A stretch of 64,000 nucleotides of DNA from Polyrhizophydium stewartii. Its lineage: Eukaryota; Chytridiomycota; Chytridiomycetes; Rhizophydiales. The stretch covers positions 1 through 64,000 of the forward strand of contig JADGIZ010000002.1 of the NCBI GenBank assembly GCA_027604665.1, given 5' to 3'. The translations under genes and the position numbers were made by a program. Below the pieces are notes generated by a model that worked only from the letters and a program-made list of their open reading frames with translations, was not told the origin of the DNA and searched no databases. This document shows, piece by piece, positions 22,791 through 31,420 of this stretch (position 1 is its first letter; every line of letters starts with the position of its first letter).

Positions 22791-23423
22791 GATATTCGTT
22801 AAGCCCACGTATCACTTAACAATGAATTTGATAAGGTCGATAACTATGTTACCCCTTGAGTTTCGTATTGGATACGTAGGCAGCTTATTCTTAGTGCAGG
22901 GGCCTAGTTTAATGACCAATAATTCGACACGCTAATAAATATTTCTATTTCTAAATTTTATAAAGAGCCGTTATAACAACTTATTATATGCAAGGACGAC
23001 TTGCAGGTTATCTGCGTTACGACGCATCAAATCTAAAAGACTTGATTTAAGCAGTGATATTCGGAAACAGACCGATGTGTTAAGATAAAGTCTAAACCTT
23101 TTTTGTTATTTGAGCATTAAAGGATAATTGTATAAGGTTAAAAACTGCCTTAACTAGATAGAAAGATATGCTCAAAATGGATTGGTCAAAAAGCTGAGAA
23201 AAAATAATAAGCAATAGGCCTTCCAGGGTTAGATGTTTATACAAGCAACTAATTTATAATAGTTATCAGCAGCTGGAACATTACACGCCCCCCTTATCTG
23301 ATTATGATATAATCATATTATCGTAATAATTACGGAGGGCTATCACTAGCTCAACGTCAAATTTAAGATATAATCCAGTTTAATACATAGTCAGCCGATT
23401 GGCCAGCTTTGTATTTTATTAAA
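22791..23423 (+). other. Intron sequence with a second eroded reading frame
   Basis: With TGA=Trp and TAG=Leu, a frame of about 34 codons is open from near 22804 (N-E-F-D-K-V-D-N-Y-V-T-P-W-V-S-Y-W) to about 22920. I do not recognise it. The rest is AT-rich intron tail without a clear group I core. Confidence 0.3.
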
Positions 23424-23455
23424 CGAGCGAAATTCCTCAACCGGGGACAATTGTA
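23424..23455 (+). rRNA. Large-subunit rRNA, AGCGAAATTCC segment
   Basis: AGCGAAATTCCT (23426-23437) matches the invariant GGTAGCGAAATTCCTTG after sites L1923-L1931. The next expected strings (GACCTGCACGAATGG) are not visible, so either another intron follows at once or the gene has decayed. Confidence 0.55.
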
Positions 23456-23722
23456 ATCAGATTATACCATATTATGATTGCTAAATATATATGTAAATAC
23501 GCTAAAACGTTAACATGGACAATTAGCGAGTAACTAATAACGGCATGGTTTCCGGCTATAACCGAAGCCACCTACTACTTATATATACTTCAAAGACTTA
23601 AAATTGAGCTATATTCGGCATTATAAAGTCTAAAAAATTGACCCATTTATGGACTATTTGTTTAATGCGGCACGTAATTTGTGTCCCGATTGAAGGGTTA
23701 GGGGATTAAAATAAAAAATATT

Positions 23723-24506
23723 ATGAATGCGAATAATTAGAGTCCTTGGTTTATTACCGGATTTACTGATGGTGATGGTTGCTTTAGCTTCTCTGTTTCT
23801 AAAGGAAGATTAAAATTGGTATAACTAATATTCAAGCTCTTTTCGGAGGACATATTCGTTATTATGGCCGTTTATGTTGTAAATAAGCTAGAGGATTTAA
23901 TAAAAGTCCAAGAGCATTTTAAAAATTCTCCATAGCAAACTACAAAAGCTATACAGTTTAAGATTTGGAGTGTAATATTAGATCTAAAAATAATTGGAGC
24001 ACATTAGACTCAATTACCTTATATACTATCATTAAAGGTACCATTAAAAAATGCTCTAGATGTAACTCAAAATGTTATTACGACTGTCAAAAATTAGATC
24101 AACTTAGATCCTAATTGGATATCAGGTTTTGTAGCAGCAGATGGATGTTTTGCTTGCCATGTTAAACGTCGTATTAATAAAACATACTTTAGTGTTGATT
24201 TTAAAATAGTACAACATCTACGAAGTATTATAGTCTTAGAAAGTATTCAAAGTTTATTCGGAGTTGGTACAATTAGGTAAATATCAAAATGAAAATATCT
24301 ATGTTTACCGTACTACCTCTAAAACTTTTTGTGTGGAAACATTAATCCCATTTTACCAACAATATCCTTTACATGGTACAAAGTTATTAGATTATCAAGA
24401 TTTTAGTAAGATTGTAGAGATATAGGAAACAGGCGAACATTTAACAGCGTCTGGTACAGAAAAAATATTGTCGATCATCTCATCAATGAATTCTAAAAGA
24501 CGATAA
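23723..24506 (+). pseudogene. Two-domain LAGLIDADG endonuclease HE-4, nearly readable
   Basis: ATG at 23723 starts M-N-A-N-N-L-S-P-W-F-I-T-G-F-T-D-G-D-G-C-F, with TAG (23738-23740) at the usual Leu. The first domain then has a deletion and frameshift near 23810. From about 23907 it reads on as V-Q-E-H-F ... S-P-L-Q-T-T-K (TAG 23933), G-A-H-L-T-Q (TAG 24005) and K-N-L-I-N-L-D-P-N-W (TAG 24095). The second motif is W-I-S-G-F-V-A-A-D-G-C-F. One more shift occurs near 24278, then the frame is open with V-E-I-L-E-T-G-E-H-L-T (TAG 24423) to TAA at 24504-24506. This is the best single witness for TAG=Leu. A group I core follows (24540-24760). Confidence 0.8.
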
Positions 24507-24539
24507 CGATTCTAGACCATCATGCGTCACATTATTATT

Positions 24540-24760
24540 AGATATAAAAGGAGATTTAACCTCATATTACCGTTTTTATTTTAATGCCCTTCTAAAATAT
24601 ACCAATATATAAGCTTATATAAAACATGTACATAATTAACTACGTAAACGATTTCTATTCGTCCGTTATAAATGTTAATAAAATCAGCTGATTCTCACTA
24701 TGTGAGATTTGAAGAGACTAGAAATAGAAATTATAAGATATAGTCCGAATTATACCATTG
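24540..24760 (+). ncRNA. Group I intron core (3' half)
   Basis: GAAGAGACTA (24711-24720) and AAGATATAGTCC (24734-24745) are the R and S elements that form P7 of group I introns. rnl sequence resumes shortly after. The upstream part of the core is mixed with the HE-4 region and was not delimited. Confidence 0.65.
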
Positions 24761-24769
24761 ATATAAGAT

Positions 24770-24928
24770 TTATGGTTACGATGCTTCTACTGTCTCCTAG
24801 ATAGACTGAGTGAAATTACAATATCAGTGCAGATGCTGATGACTTGAAGGCAGACACCCGTTTACCTTCATTAAATATATAATTATATGCTTCAACTAGC
24901 TTACTCAATTATTTGTAGGCATAATTAG
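24770..24928 (+). rRNA. Large-subunit rRNA, end of domain IV to domain V
   Basis: CTGTCTCCTAGATAGACTGA, then GTGAAATTAC, then GTGCAGATGCTGATGAC match the 23S strings GCTGTCTCC...GACTCAGTGAAATTGAA...GTGAAGATGCAG. GAAGGCAGACACCCGTTTAC follows, where all functional rRNAs have GGAAAGACCCCGTGAACC. The nearly invariant AAAGACCC is changed to CAGACACCC, which suggests decay. TGCTTCAACTAGC and ACTCAATTATTTGTAGG match the next stretch. Confidence 0.7.
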
Positions 24929-24939
24929 CAGAAAGCGGG

Positions 24940-25030
24940 TCTAAACCATGCAGATCTCAAAGACTATAATATTAAACATTAACCTATATACTGGTTAACG
25001 GTAAAGATCTAGTCTTATTATAAATTAATA
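24940..25030 (+). ncRNA. Group I intron core ahead of HE-5
   Basis: CTCAAAGACTATAAT and AAAGATCTAGTCT, separated by about 40 nt, look like R and S (P7) elements. The core precedes the HE gene, as when the ORF sits in the P8-P9 region. The flanking rnl segment ends near 24928. Confidence 0.45.
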
Positions 25031-25185
25031 AAATCAGACTAATATGGAGTCTAGCTAGTTGGACGTCCATATACATATTCAATTAGTATAATCCTAAATA
25101 GCGCGAGTATATTGCCGCTTGTTCGAAATAATAAGAGAAATTATTATTATTAAAATGAAGTAAACCGCTATTGTATCTATAGATC

Positions 25186-25941
25186 ATGAAACGACTAGAT
25201 TTTAATACTCCTTTGAATTCTTATCAAGCTCAAGCTATGGTTGGACATATGTTGGGTGATGCTACAGCTGATCAAGGTAAAGGTAGACATAAAGCTTGCA
25301 TTAAATGGGATTATTCTGTTAAACACGCACCTTATTTCTATTATTTGGTGAATTTATCCGCCAAGAACCTTTATTATACTTTAAAAAGGTAGGTGGACCA
25401 AACTAGGCAATTAGAACTCTTACTTTTGCCTGGGCTACCGAAATTCGTGCTGCTTGGTATAATGCGGACCGGAGGGGACGTGACGTAGGAGCCTTTACAA
25501 GGCTCCGGTCACTCCGCGACCGGCCCCCCTTGGGGGCCTACTAGCGTCCGCGACCGATCTTCGATCTACGTCGCACCTACAAATCGTATAAAAGTTCTTC
25601 CTATAAATATAGCATAAATTTTAACTCCAATAAGTTTAGCTTTTTGGATGATGGTAGTTTTAAGAATAATATTATTAGATTAGCAACAGAAAGTTTTACA
25701 CCGATTGAAGTAGCTTTACTAGCCGATATTATTTTTAATAAATTTGATATTCCTTGTACTGTTATCCCTAAATCAGGTGGTAAACCTAATCAATTCCAAA
25801 TTGAAACTCGTGGTGGTAAAGCTACTATGGCTAAGTTAAATGATTTAGTTGGACCATATGTTATTCCACATTTTGATTAGAAATTAGGTCTTCGTCCTAT
25901 GTCATTATACGAATATCGAGGACCTAGACCTGATAAGTAAT
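25186..25941 (+). pseudogene. LAGLIDADG endonuclease HE-5, split by a GC cluster
   Basis: ATG at 25186 begins M-K-R-L-D-F-N-T-P-L, with the first motif M-V-G-H-M-L-G-D-A-T. A frameshift near 25355 leads into F-I-R-Q-E-P-L-L-Y-F-K-K-V-G-G-P-N-L-A-I-R-T (TAG 25404 as Leu) and A-W-Y-N. There a 114-nt GC-rich cluster (25464-25577) intervenes. After it come K-V-L-P-I-N-I-A, TAA (25615) where relatives have Gln, and I-L-T-P-I-S-L-A-F-W. One more shift precedes the second motif D-D-G-S-F. The frame stays open past TAG 25878 (P-H-F-D-L-K-L-G) to TAA near 25941. This is the family whose second motif reads F-M-D-D-G-S. The insertion and shifts make it inactive. Confidence 0.75.
25464..25577 (+). repeat. 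GC cluster inserted in HE-5, nested
   Basis: The edges match a small hairpin element found alone at about 45763 and 46857 (ATAATGCGGACCGGAGGTCC then TACAAATC). Here that element is split after GGACCGGAGG by a longer cluster that includes GTGACGTAGGAGCCTTTACA and ACTCCGCGACCGG, the same text as at 48981-49024. So this is one mobile GC element inserted in another, inside a coding region. Confidence 0.65.
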
Positions 25942-26846
25942 TCTTAAAGCCATGGGTAGTTGTTATCTTGAGTTTATTAGTTATGAGTTTTTAAAGTCGA
26001 ACGATTGTAAAATCGTAACACATTAGCCTGGTATAACCAAGCAATCGCTTTACCAACTGCTCTAAGAGCAAAATGATCTCGAGCTTTAATTATGTTCTAT
26101 TTCCATATATTTTATTAAATTGAGACGAGAAGACAAAATTAATATGATTCAAAATAGCATTATTCCTACAATGTAAGATCGACTAAGCTATATTGGTTGA
26201 CTTATTTAGCTATAGAGGATGAATAGTTCTATAATGATCCTTATGGGTCTTCCTTAAATAAAATAACCAGGTTATGACCCTATTTTATGGTCATCGTTGC
26301 CAGTTTACCCATATCTAATATTATTACTGCAACTTATATATGCTAGAACAATTAGTTACATAAACCAACTTGATTGGTTTACTGATGAATTTAATTAGCA
26401 AGTGTCTAATGGCACTTTAGAGACTAATAAATTTTCTAGTCCTATTAGCTCTAAACTATTAGTTTAGTTAGATAGCTTATTCGGCCTTTTCTAATATTTG
26501 TTTATTTAGAAATACCAATATATTGGTTATCTAATTTGTTTATATTAATGGCTATTCTTTCTTATCTTAAATTATTAATAGCCCCTCTAGTGAGAGGGGA
26601 GAGATAGCTAATCAAAGGGCTTTCTACTATTTTATTCTTGCTTGTCTTTGATAGTTTATTGTGGATGTTACGGGAGCAACTAAAAGTTGCTTAGGATAGT
26701 CTTATCCTCTATGCCACCGTAAAAGGCTAGCACCCTAACTTACGGTAAAAGTCTCGGATATTTTCAACTAAGCATTTAAAAATTAAGCTTTCTTTATAAC
26801 TAATAATATATTTAATTCATGTGGTGTTAAAACACCATAGTTGTTC
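25942..26846 (+). other. Intron/intergenic stretch between HE-5 and HE-6
   Basis: No rnl segment could be placed with confidence; GAGACGAGAAGAC near 26132 weakly recalls the GAC-GAGAAGACC helix. A three-way fold is evident at 26668-26722: TTACGG/CCGTAA closing two hairpins, AGCAAC-TAAAA-GTTGCT and AGGAT-AGTCTT-ATCCT. The tRNA-like text at 25990-26075 (minus strand) is discussed among the rejected items. Confidence 0.4.
26668..26722 (+). repeat. Three-way-junction hairpin element
   Basis: The closing stem TTACGG/CCGTAA encloses two perfect hairpins side by side. Architecture resembles the double-hairpin elements described in chytrid and Allomyces mitochondrial DNA. Only one copy was noticed. 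Confidence 0.4.
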
Positions 26847-27152
26847 GAACATCCTATCAAAATAGATGGTGATTGGTTAGCAGGTTTGACTGACGCTGAA
26901 GGGCATTTAGGTATTCAAGTTTCAAATGGTAAACCTAGCGGCGTTATTTAAAAACTTACTAAACATTATGCTTCTATTAATTGATAGTATGCTATTCAAG
27001 ATTTTTGAGGTTGCGGTAGAATTCATGAAAAACATGGAGACAACGATATTATGAGACTAAATAGGATGATATAGTTAATATTATTATTCCTTTATTTGAA
27101 GCTCATAGTTTAAGAACCTCTAAGTATTAGGATTTCGCCGATTTAAAAAAAG

Positions 27153-27180
27153 CAGCTTGGAGGGCCTCCGGCCCAGCTTG
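27153..27180 (+). repeat. GC mini-cluster with 7-bp direct repeats
   Basis: A 14-nt palindromic GC insert (GAGGGCCTCCGGCC) lies between two copies of CAGCTTG inside HE-6. The same GC text occurs at about 34953 (inverted), 51408 and 61040. The direct repeats look like a target-site duplication, direct evidence that such clusters insert. Confidence 0.6.
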
Positions 27181-27304
27181 TTTATGAACGTCGTAAAGCA
27201 AAATGTAAATTAACTTAGGATGACATTTCTATGATTCTTGAACTTAAAGCATCAATGAACAAAGGTAGAGATCTTAAAAGTCGCTTAGATTGTAGTTATG
27301 AACT

Positions 27305-27412
27305 TCATCGCGTCGCGACGTCGCCTCCGGCCCGGATCTGAAGGATCCGGGGGGGCCCCCCTAAGGGGGGCCCCGGTCGCGGAGTGGCCGGCCTTCGCCT
27401 ACGCCACACCAG
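27305..27412 (+). repeat. GC cluster between HE-6 domains
   Basis: It is made of nested palindromes: CGGATC-TGAAG-GATCCG, GGGGCCCCCC/GGGGGGCCCC, and GGTCGCGGAGTGGCCGGC followed by CTTCGCCTACGCCACACC. The last module recurs at 38920, 45880, 46975 and 62015. It breaks the frame between the two endonuclease domains. Confidence 0.65.
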
Positions 27413-27904
27413 CCGCTCAAACTACTTCTACTTTATCAGATTCTTGGATTAGAGGTTTTACTGATGGTGATGGTGGTTTCTTATTTCACATTTCAGAAGT
27501 GGAGCGCAAATTAAAAGAAGGCTTCAGTACTATTATTCAGTGGAAAGTTAGTTTGCATTATACTCAAAATAGTTATGATCGTCCATTACTTGATAATATT
27601 AAATTGTTTTTTGGTGGCGGTTATATTACACCTAAACAAAACTCTACTTAAAATTACGATTAGCAAAATATGACTCCTGCGAGTCGTTAGCATATTACAG
27701 AAATGTCAGTTATAAACAATAAAATAATTCCTTTGTTTGATAGTATACTGTTAGACATTTAGATTATATAGATTGGAAATTATTATTAAATCTTAAAGCC
27801 CATTAGACTCCAGAGGGTTTAGAGTCTATGTATAAAATTAGATATGGTATGAATAGTTTTAGAACTTAGCCATCTAAATAAACATTAAATCCCGGAGCGC
27901 TATC

Positions 27905-28165
27905 TAGGGGCTTAAATGCCTTGATTAATCGCTACCGGTGCAACAAAGAGCTTCCTAAAATTTTAATAAAATATATAAATATTTTGTTATGATATGCTGA
28001 AATCTCAATAAAATATTTCTGAAAATCATCAGCAGAATTGTCGATAAAATATGGCCATAAATTGGCGTTTATTAATTATAATTCTTAGAGACTAAATTGA
28101 AATTAGATCCAAGCAATGCTAAAAAGCAGTAGGTATGTTTTGACTAATTTAGGATATAGTCCATT
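27905..28165 (+). ncRNA. Group I intron core
   Basis: TCTTAGAGACTAAATTG (28083-28099) and AGGATATAGTCC (28151-28162) are the R and S elements forming P7. ACGAAAGGGTATAGAC just after fits the P9 side. The core follows the HE-6 frame, and rnl domain V resumes at about 28275. Confidence 0.7.
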
Positions 28166-28274
28166 CAAACTTATTAGAATCGGGCTTATGCTCAACTTTT
28201 TAACGAAAGGGTATAGACTAATAAGATAAATGATTGCTTTGGATCTTAACTGTTACCTCTTCAACTTATAGTAG

Positions 28275-28480
28275 AAGGAGAGGGAGACAGTTTGTCTGGG
28301 GAGGAATTCTATTAAATAGTAACATAGAACTACAAAGGTATGACATTGTTGCAATGGATTAATCATACTTGACAAGTCGGAGGGATACCTCAACTTGATA
28401 TTCCGGCCGATAAGACCGGAGTAAGTCATAGTGATCCCCTAAGTTAGTTAATCTTCTTAGGGCTCAAGAGATCAAAGATA
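28275..28480 (+). rRNA. Large-subunit rRNA, domain V segment
   Basis: GGAGACAGTTTGTCTGGGG, then ATTAAATAGTAACATAGAAC with ACAAAGG, then TTGCAATGG and CTTGACAAG, and GTCATAGTGATCC match 23S from about 2240 to 2400 in order. It then reads GGGCTCAAGAGATCAAAGAT where the strongly conserved GCTCAACGGATAAAAGGTAC is expected. The next universal string, GGGATAACAG, is missing. Confidence 0.85.
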
Positions 28481-28519
28481 ACAATAACATAATCTGTTGT
28501 CCTCGCTATTAGAATAGCA

Positions 28520-28660
28520 CTAAAGAGAATATATGCAGAGATATAAAATTGTCAATACTCTGCTGGAACTTTTAAAGATCCTCAACGACTCTAAACATAT
28601 CTATAATAGAAGAGTAGATACGTTGTTATCTATTAATATAGTCTAGTTTGATAGGATGAA
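28520..28660 (+). ncRNA. Group I intron core
   Basis: ATACTCTGCTGGAAC (P4-P6 side), CTCAACGACTCTAAACATA (R) and TATAGTCTAG (S) can be followed in order. The intron would lie in domain V near position 2400-2450. Confidence 0.55.
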
Positions 28661-29230
28661 ATTGACCTATGCAAAAGACGAACAGCGTGGTCCTGGGTTG
28701 GAGTCCTTATTTGACCCGGGGTCCTAATTATTCTTAATAGATTGCCTTCATCGATTTATCGATCTTAATTTGATCTATTAATAATTTTTAGTTAAATTAA
28801 ATCATTATGCTAAATAGCCATGGTTCTATCATTTTAATCGGCTGTTCTATATTTTTAGCAGGATTGCCGGGCCTAAGCCGGCTGTGGACAGCGGTACACT
28901 TATTTTTCCTTAGAGACTAATCGATTTAAATTAATGTATACAGGGCGCTAAGTATATCTTGGTGCCTTTTTATTTATGTGAAATAGTCCCTTATACGCGA
29001 TGTTTTAGCTATGCTAATATGACGTCGAGCAGATAATTTCTGCTATATTATTTAATCATAAGCAAGAATCAGTAACGAAACTTGCTGCTTAAGAAATTAG
29101 AAGCTTAAAGACTCTTTATTAAAATTGTGATTTCGATAAGTTAGTCTCAAGAGAAACGCCGGCTTAGCCGGGACAATCAAGCAATATTTCAGAGTCTAAA
29201 AGAAGATAAATATACTTACTTCTTACTATT
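28661..29230 (+). other. Intron sequence, no ORF recognised
   Basis: It contains a CCTGGGTTGGAGTCC/GACCCGGGGTCC palindrome (28691-28728) and two related hairpins, GCCGGGCCTAAGCCGGC (28866-28882) and GCCGGCTTAGCCGGG (29159-29173). The conserved peptidyl-transferase strings expected between positions 2440 and 2495 of 23S were not found here. Confidence 0.4.
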
Positions 29231-29295
29231 GGTCGACTTAGCTTATCCTGGTGTTGTAGATGATACCAAGGGTGTCTCACCCTTGTAAATATAGC
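29231..29295 (+). rRNA. Large-subunit rRNA, domain V segment near position 2500
   Basis: GGTCGACTTAGCTTATCCTG, GTGTTGTAGATGATACCAAG and GGT match TGTCGGCTCATCACATCCTGGGGCTGAAGTAGGTCCCAAGGGT. Several normally invariant bases are changed. An intron core begins about 50 nt later, near the common site L2504. Confidence 0.6.
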
Positions 29296-29340
29296 AGCTT
29301 TTTTAAATGCAAGTTAACTTTCCGGTAAGCCGATTGAGTC

Positions 29341-29430
29341 ATATCAAGATCGGCCGACTAATAACGTTGCCTCGCAGGGTAACAAGCTAAAGCTGGGCCC
29401 TCAGAGACTATATTAAGACATAGTCCTATT
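29341..29430 (+). ncRNA. Group I intron core
   Basis: CCTCGCAGGGTAACAAGC, CTCAGAGACTATATTAAG (R) and ACATAGTCC (S) are the best-preserved group I core in the window. Confidence 0.7.
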
Positions 29431-29584
29431 GGATAGGGATATATATCATTATACAAAATGACGGGGACTGTTCTTCCTAAATGGGGAGAATAAATTTAAA
29501 TTAAATGCTGGAAGTTTACCGATAGGCTAGATCTGTCGATAAAGGATTATAAATATTAATTAGCAGATAATATTAATATATATC

Positions 29585-29620
29585 TCAGAGACTTTATGTT
29601 TAACTATAGGACTTTATATC
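29585..29620 (+). ncRNA. Possible further group I P7 region
   Basis: CTCAGAGACTTTATG followed by ACTATAGGAC resembles R and S elements but less closely. It may be part of the preceding intron. Confidence 0.3.
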
Positions 29621-30221
29621 CCGGTACGGATAACATCGGTGTTAACACACCTTTGGTGGCCTTCTTGTTTTATCAATATTTAAATAAAATTGAAGCTCGA
29701 AAACGATAAAGTCCCATCAATGAACAGCTTATTAACGTTCGTTGTATTGAATCTATAGCAAGCTTTGGTGGATACAATATTTGCATAAAAAGCTACATGA
29801 GTCATCTGGCTCCGACTATATTTTATTTGGTTGTATAATCTATTAATATGCTGTTATATTCTATTCATAAATCAGCAAACTCATGATGGTATTACCATAG
29901 GTAGAGTATAAGCCCTGTGTCAAATATTTTATTATATTATAATTATAAATATAAGGTTGCCTGTAAATAGCAGTTAACCTATCTATATTAGCTAGAGTTT
30001 TTTAATTAATTTGAGTGGGTTTAGACCTCTACGGTTAGACCATTTCTATCAATAAATCATTAAGAATTGATGCAGGAAATAAGATAGTTCATAACGGCCC
30101 GTAATATTATCGATTCTTTTAATAATCTGCAGCAAATTATTACCTTATCAAATATTAATCTTAAGTGTTTAGGTAATAATAATTTTATTGCTCAACGATT
30201 TTCTATTAACACCAACCATAA
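29621..30221 (+). other. Unassigned stretch before HE-7
   Basis: ATATCCCGGTACGG and CATCGGTGTTAACACACC recall the end of domain V or domain VI, but not closely enough to assign. No sarcin-ricin motif AGTACGAGAGGACC is present. The rest is AT-rich and may be intron. Confidence 0.3.
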
Positions 30222-30676
30222 TTCACAGCATTTTAGAACACATCTCTAAACGTCAAGTTAAGCATTAGAAGCCAAAAAGCTAAACGTGTCGACTATTTAA
30301 TAAATAATCATAGAAATAAAGCTGCTGAACTTTCAACATCATGGGTTGCTTGGTTCGTAGGTTTATTAGATGGTGACGGTTATCTAGGACTTACTAAATC
30401 TGGTAACAGTATAAAATGGTAATTGAATATTCGCTTAAGTTCTATAGATTTACCTCTTTTATTACATATTCGCGATACTTAGGGTATCGGGGTAGTTAAA
30501 TCAGTTAAAACACCTGACTGTAGCTTCTAAAACTGATATTTGTGAAGTTCTAATTCCTTTATTGCCCTTTTTAGCGCAATATTTTATTATCACGAGCTTT
30601 ACAGATTCTAGAACATAAGAGATTTATCTATAGTGATTTACCTTCTATACAAGATAACTTAGCCATATTCGCATAA
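30222..30676 (+). pseudogene. LAGLIDADG homing endonuclease HE-7, frameshifted
   Basis: The frame opens after TAA 30219 without ATG. It reads T-A-F-L-N-T (TAG 30234 as Leu), then A-E-L-S-T-S-W-V-A-W-F-V-G-L-L-D-G-D-G-Y-L-G. TAA at 30420 stands where Gln is expected. I-R-L-S-S-I-D-L-P and R-D-T-L-G-I-G-V-V-K follow (TAG 30480 at a conserved Leu). Frameshifts near 30530 and 30590 lead to V-L-I-P-L-L-P-F-L and I-L-L-S-R-A-L-Q-I-L-E-H-K-R-F, ending at TAA 30674-30676. Probably the ORF of an intron in the 3' part of rnl. Confidence 0.7.
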
Positions 30677-30729
30677 TATATTTGTCAATAATAATATTAA
30701 ATGGTTCCATGACTGGCTAGGAGCTTGCG

Positions 30730-31420
30730 CAACTAATCCCTCCCTAATAGACCCGAGTCAACTAACTATTCACCTAATTTAATTAACTAATGGGCCACTA
30801 GCGGAAGTTAAACCAACGTATTAATTACGGGTTATTCTCGATATTAGAACAGCTCAAGGCTGTAAGTCAAAAGTTAGTTACTCAGTTAATTAGTCATTGG
30901 TTCGCCAGGGGCGCATCGACATTCGATAAGTTAGTTATATAACCTAGTGATCCGATTAGTTAAATAGAGGATCAGTTATATAATTAGTTAAATAATACGT
31001 TAGATAATTAAACGAACTATATATACTCCCTAATAAAGCCGTTTAACCATCTTTCCTACCTTGTCAATTTATTAGTTAGACATTGCGAATGGAAATGAGT
31101 AGAAAGTTGGCTTTGACCTCTACCGTCGCATCTCTATTGAATTTATAAGTAAGATAATTAATTAGCAAGTTAGTGAGATATTGAATATATTATAAATTAG
31201 TGAGCAAGTTAGTTATGATTGTGGGAGTGATAAATTAGTTAGGATTTCATTCAATATTTTCAATGTATAGCTGGATCTATTAATAGATCAATTAGCCAGT
31301 CAGCTAGTTGTTAATAATAATGTAGTTGATTACTTCAGGAGGCAGATTATTAGTAAGCAAATTTATTAGCTGGTTATTTACTTATTCAATAAGTTAGTTA
31401 AGATTTATTCCCGATATTAG
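30730..31420. repeat. Low-complexity AGTTAGTTAA-rich region
   Basis: AGTTAGTTA, TTAGTTAAT and their complements recur irregularly over about 700 nt, with TTAATTAACTAATGGG (about 30780) and CAGTTAATTAGTCATTGG (30884-30901) forming an imperfect inverted pair around GC-rich patches. It looks like slippage-expanded sequence; no gene was seen. Confidence 0.45.

Larger units (their letters stand above)
26847..27881 (+). pseudogene. Two-domain LAGLIDADG endonuclease HE-6, GC cluster between domains
   Basis: Domain 1 begins I-D-G-D-W-L-A-G-L-T-D-A-E-G (26862). It includes I-N-W-L-Y-A-I-Q-D-F-W-G-C-G (TGA 26982 and 27006 as Trp, TAG 26985 as Leu), S-K-Y-L-D-F-A-D-L-K-K (TAG 27128) and C-K-L-T-L-D-D-I-S (TAG 27216), ending with S-M-N-K-G-R. 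A GC cluster at 27305-27412 then separates it from domain 2: S-D-S-W-I-R-G-F-T-D-G-D-G-G-F. That domain shifts frame near 27650 and again before D-Y-I-D-W-K-L-L-L-N-L-K-A-H-L-T-P-E-G (TAG 27804). It ends at TAA 27879-27881. A 14-nt GC mini-cluster at 27160 also interrupts domain 1. Clearly degraded, but every TAG before the final tail sits on a family leucine. Confidence 0.8.

Noticed and set aside
25990..26075. Possible tRNA on the minus strand (AGCAGTTGGTAAAGC, anticodon-like GTTATAC loop, ACGAT/ATCGT arm)
   Set aside because: The D-stem is weak, the T-loop lacks TTCRA and the 3' strand finds no matching acceptor strand at the right distance.
24834..26160. Two candidate sites for the GGAAAGACCC rnl motif (24846 and 26130)
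   Set aside because: The site near 24846 has the right neighbours in the right order; the one at 26130 has only GACGAGAAGAC and was not called.
27298..27651. 117-codon ORF as an independent gene
   Set aside because: Its first 40 codons are GC-cluster sequence and the rest is domain 2 of HE-6; the ATG is an accident of the insertion.
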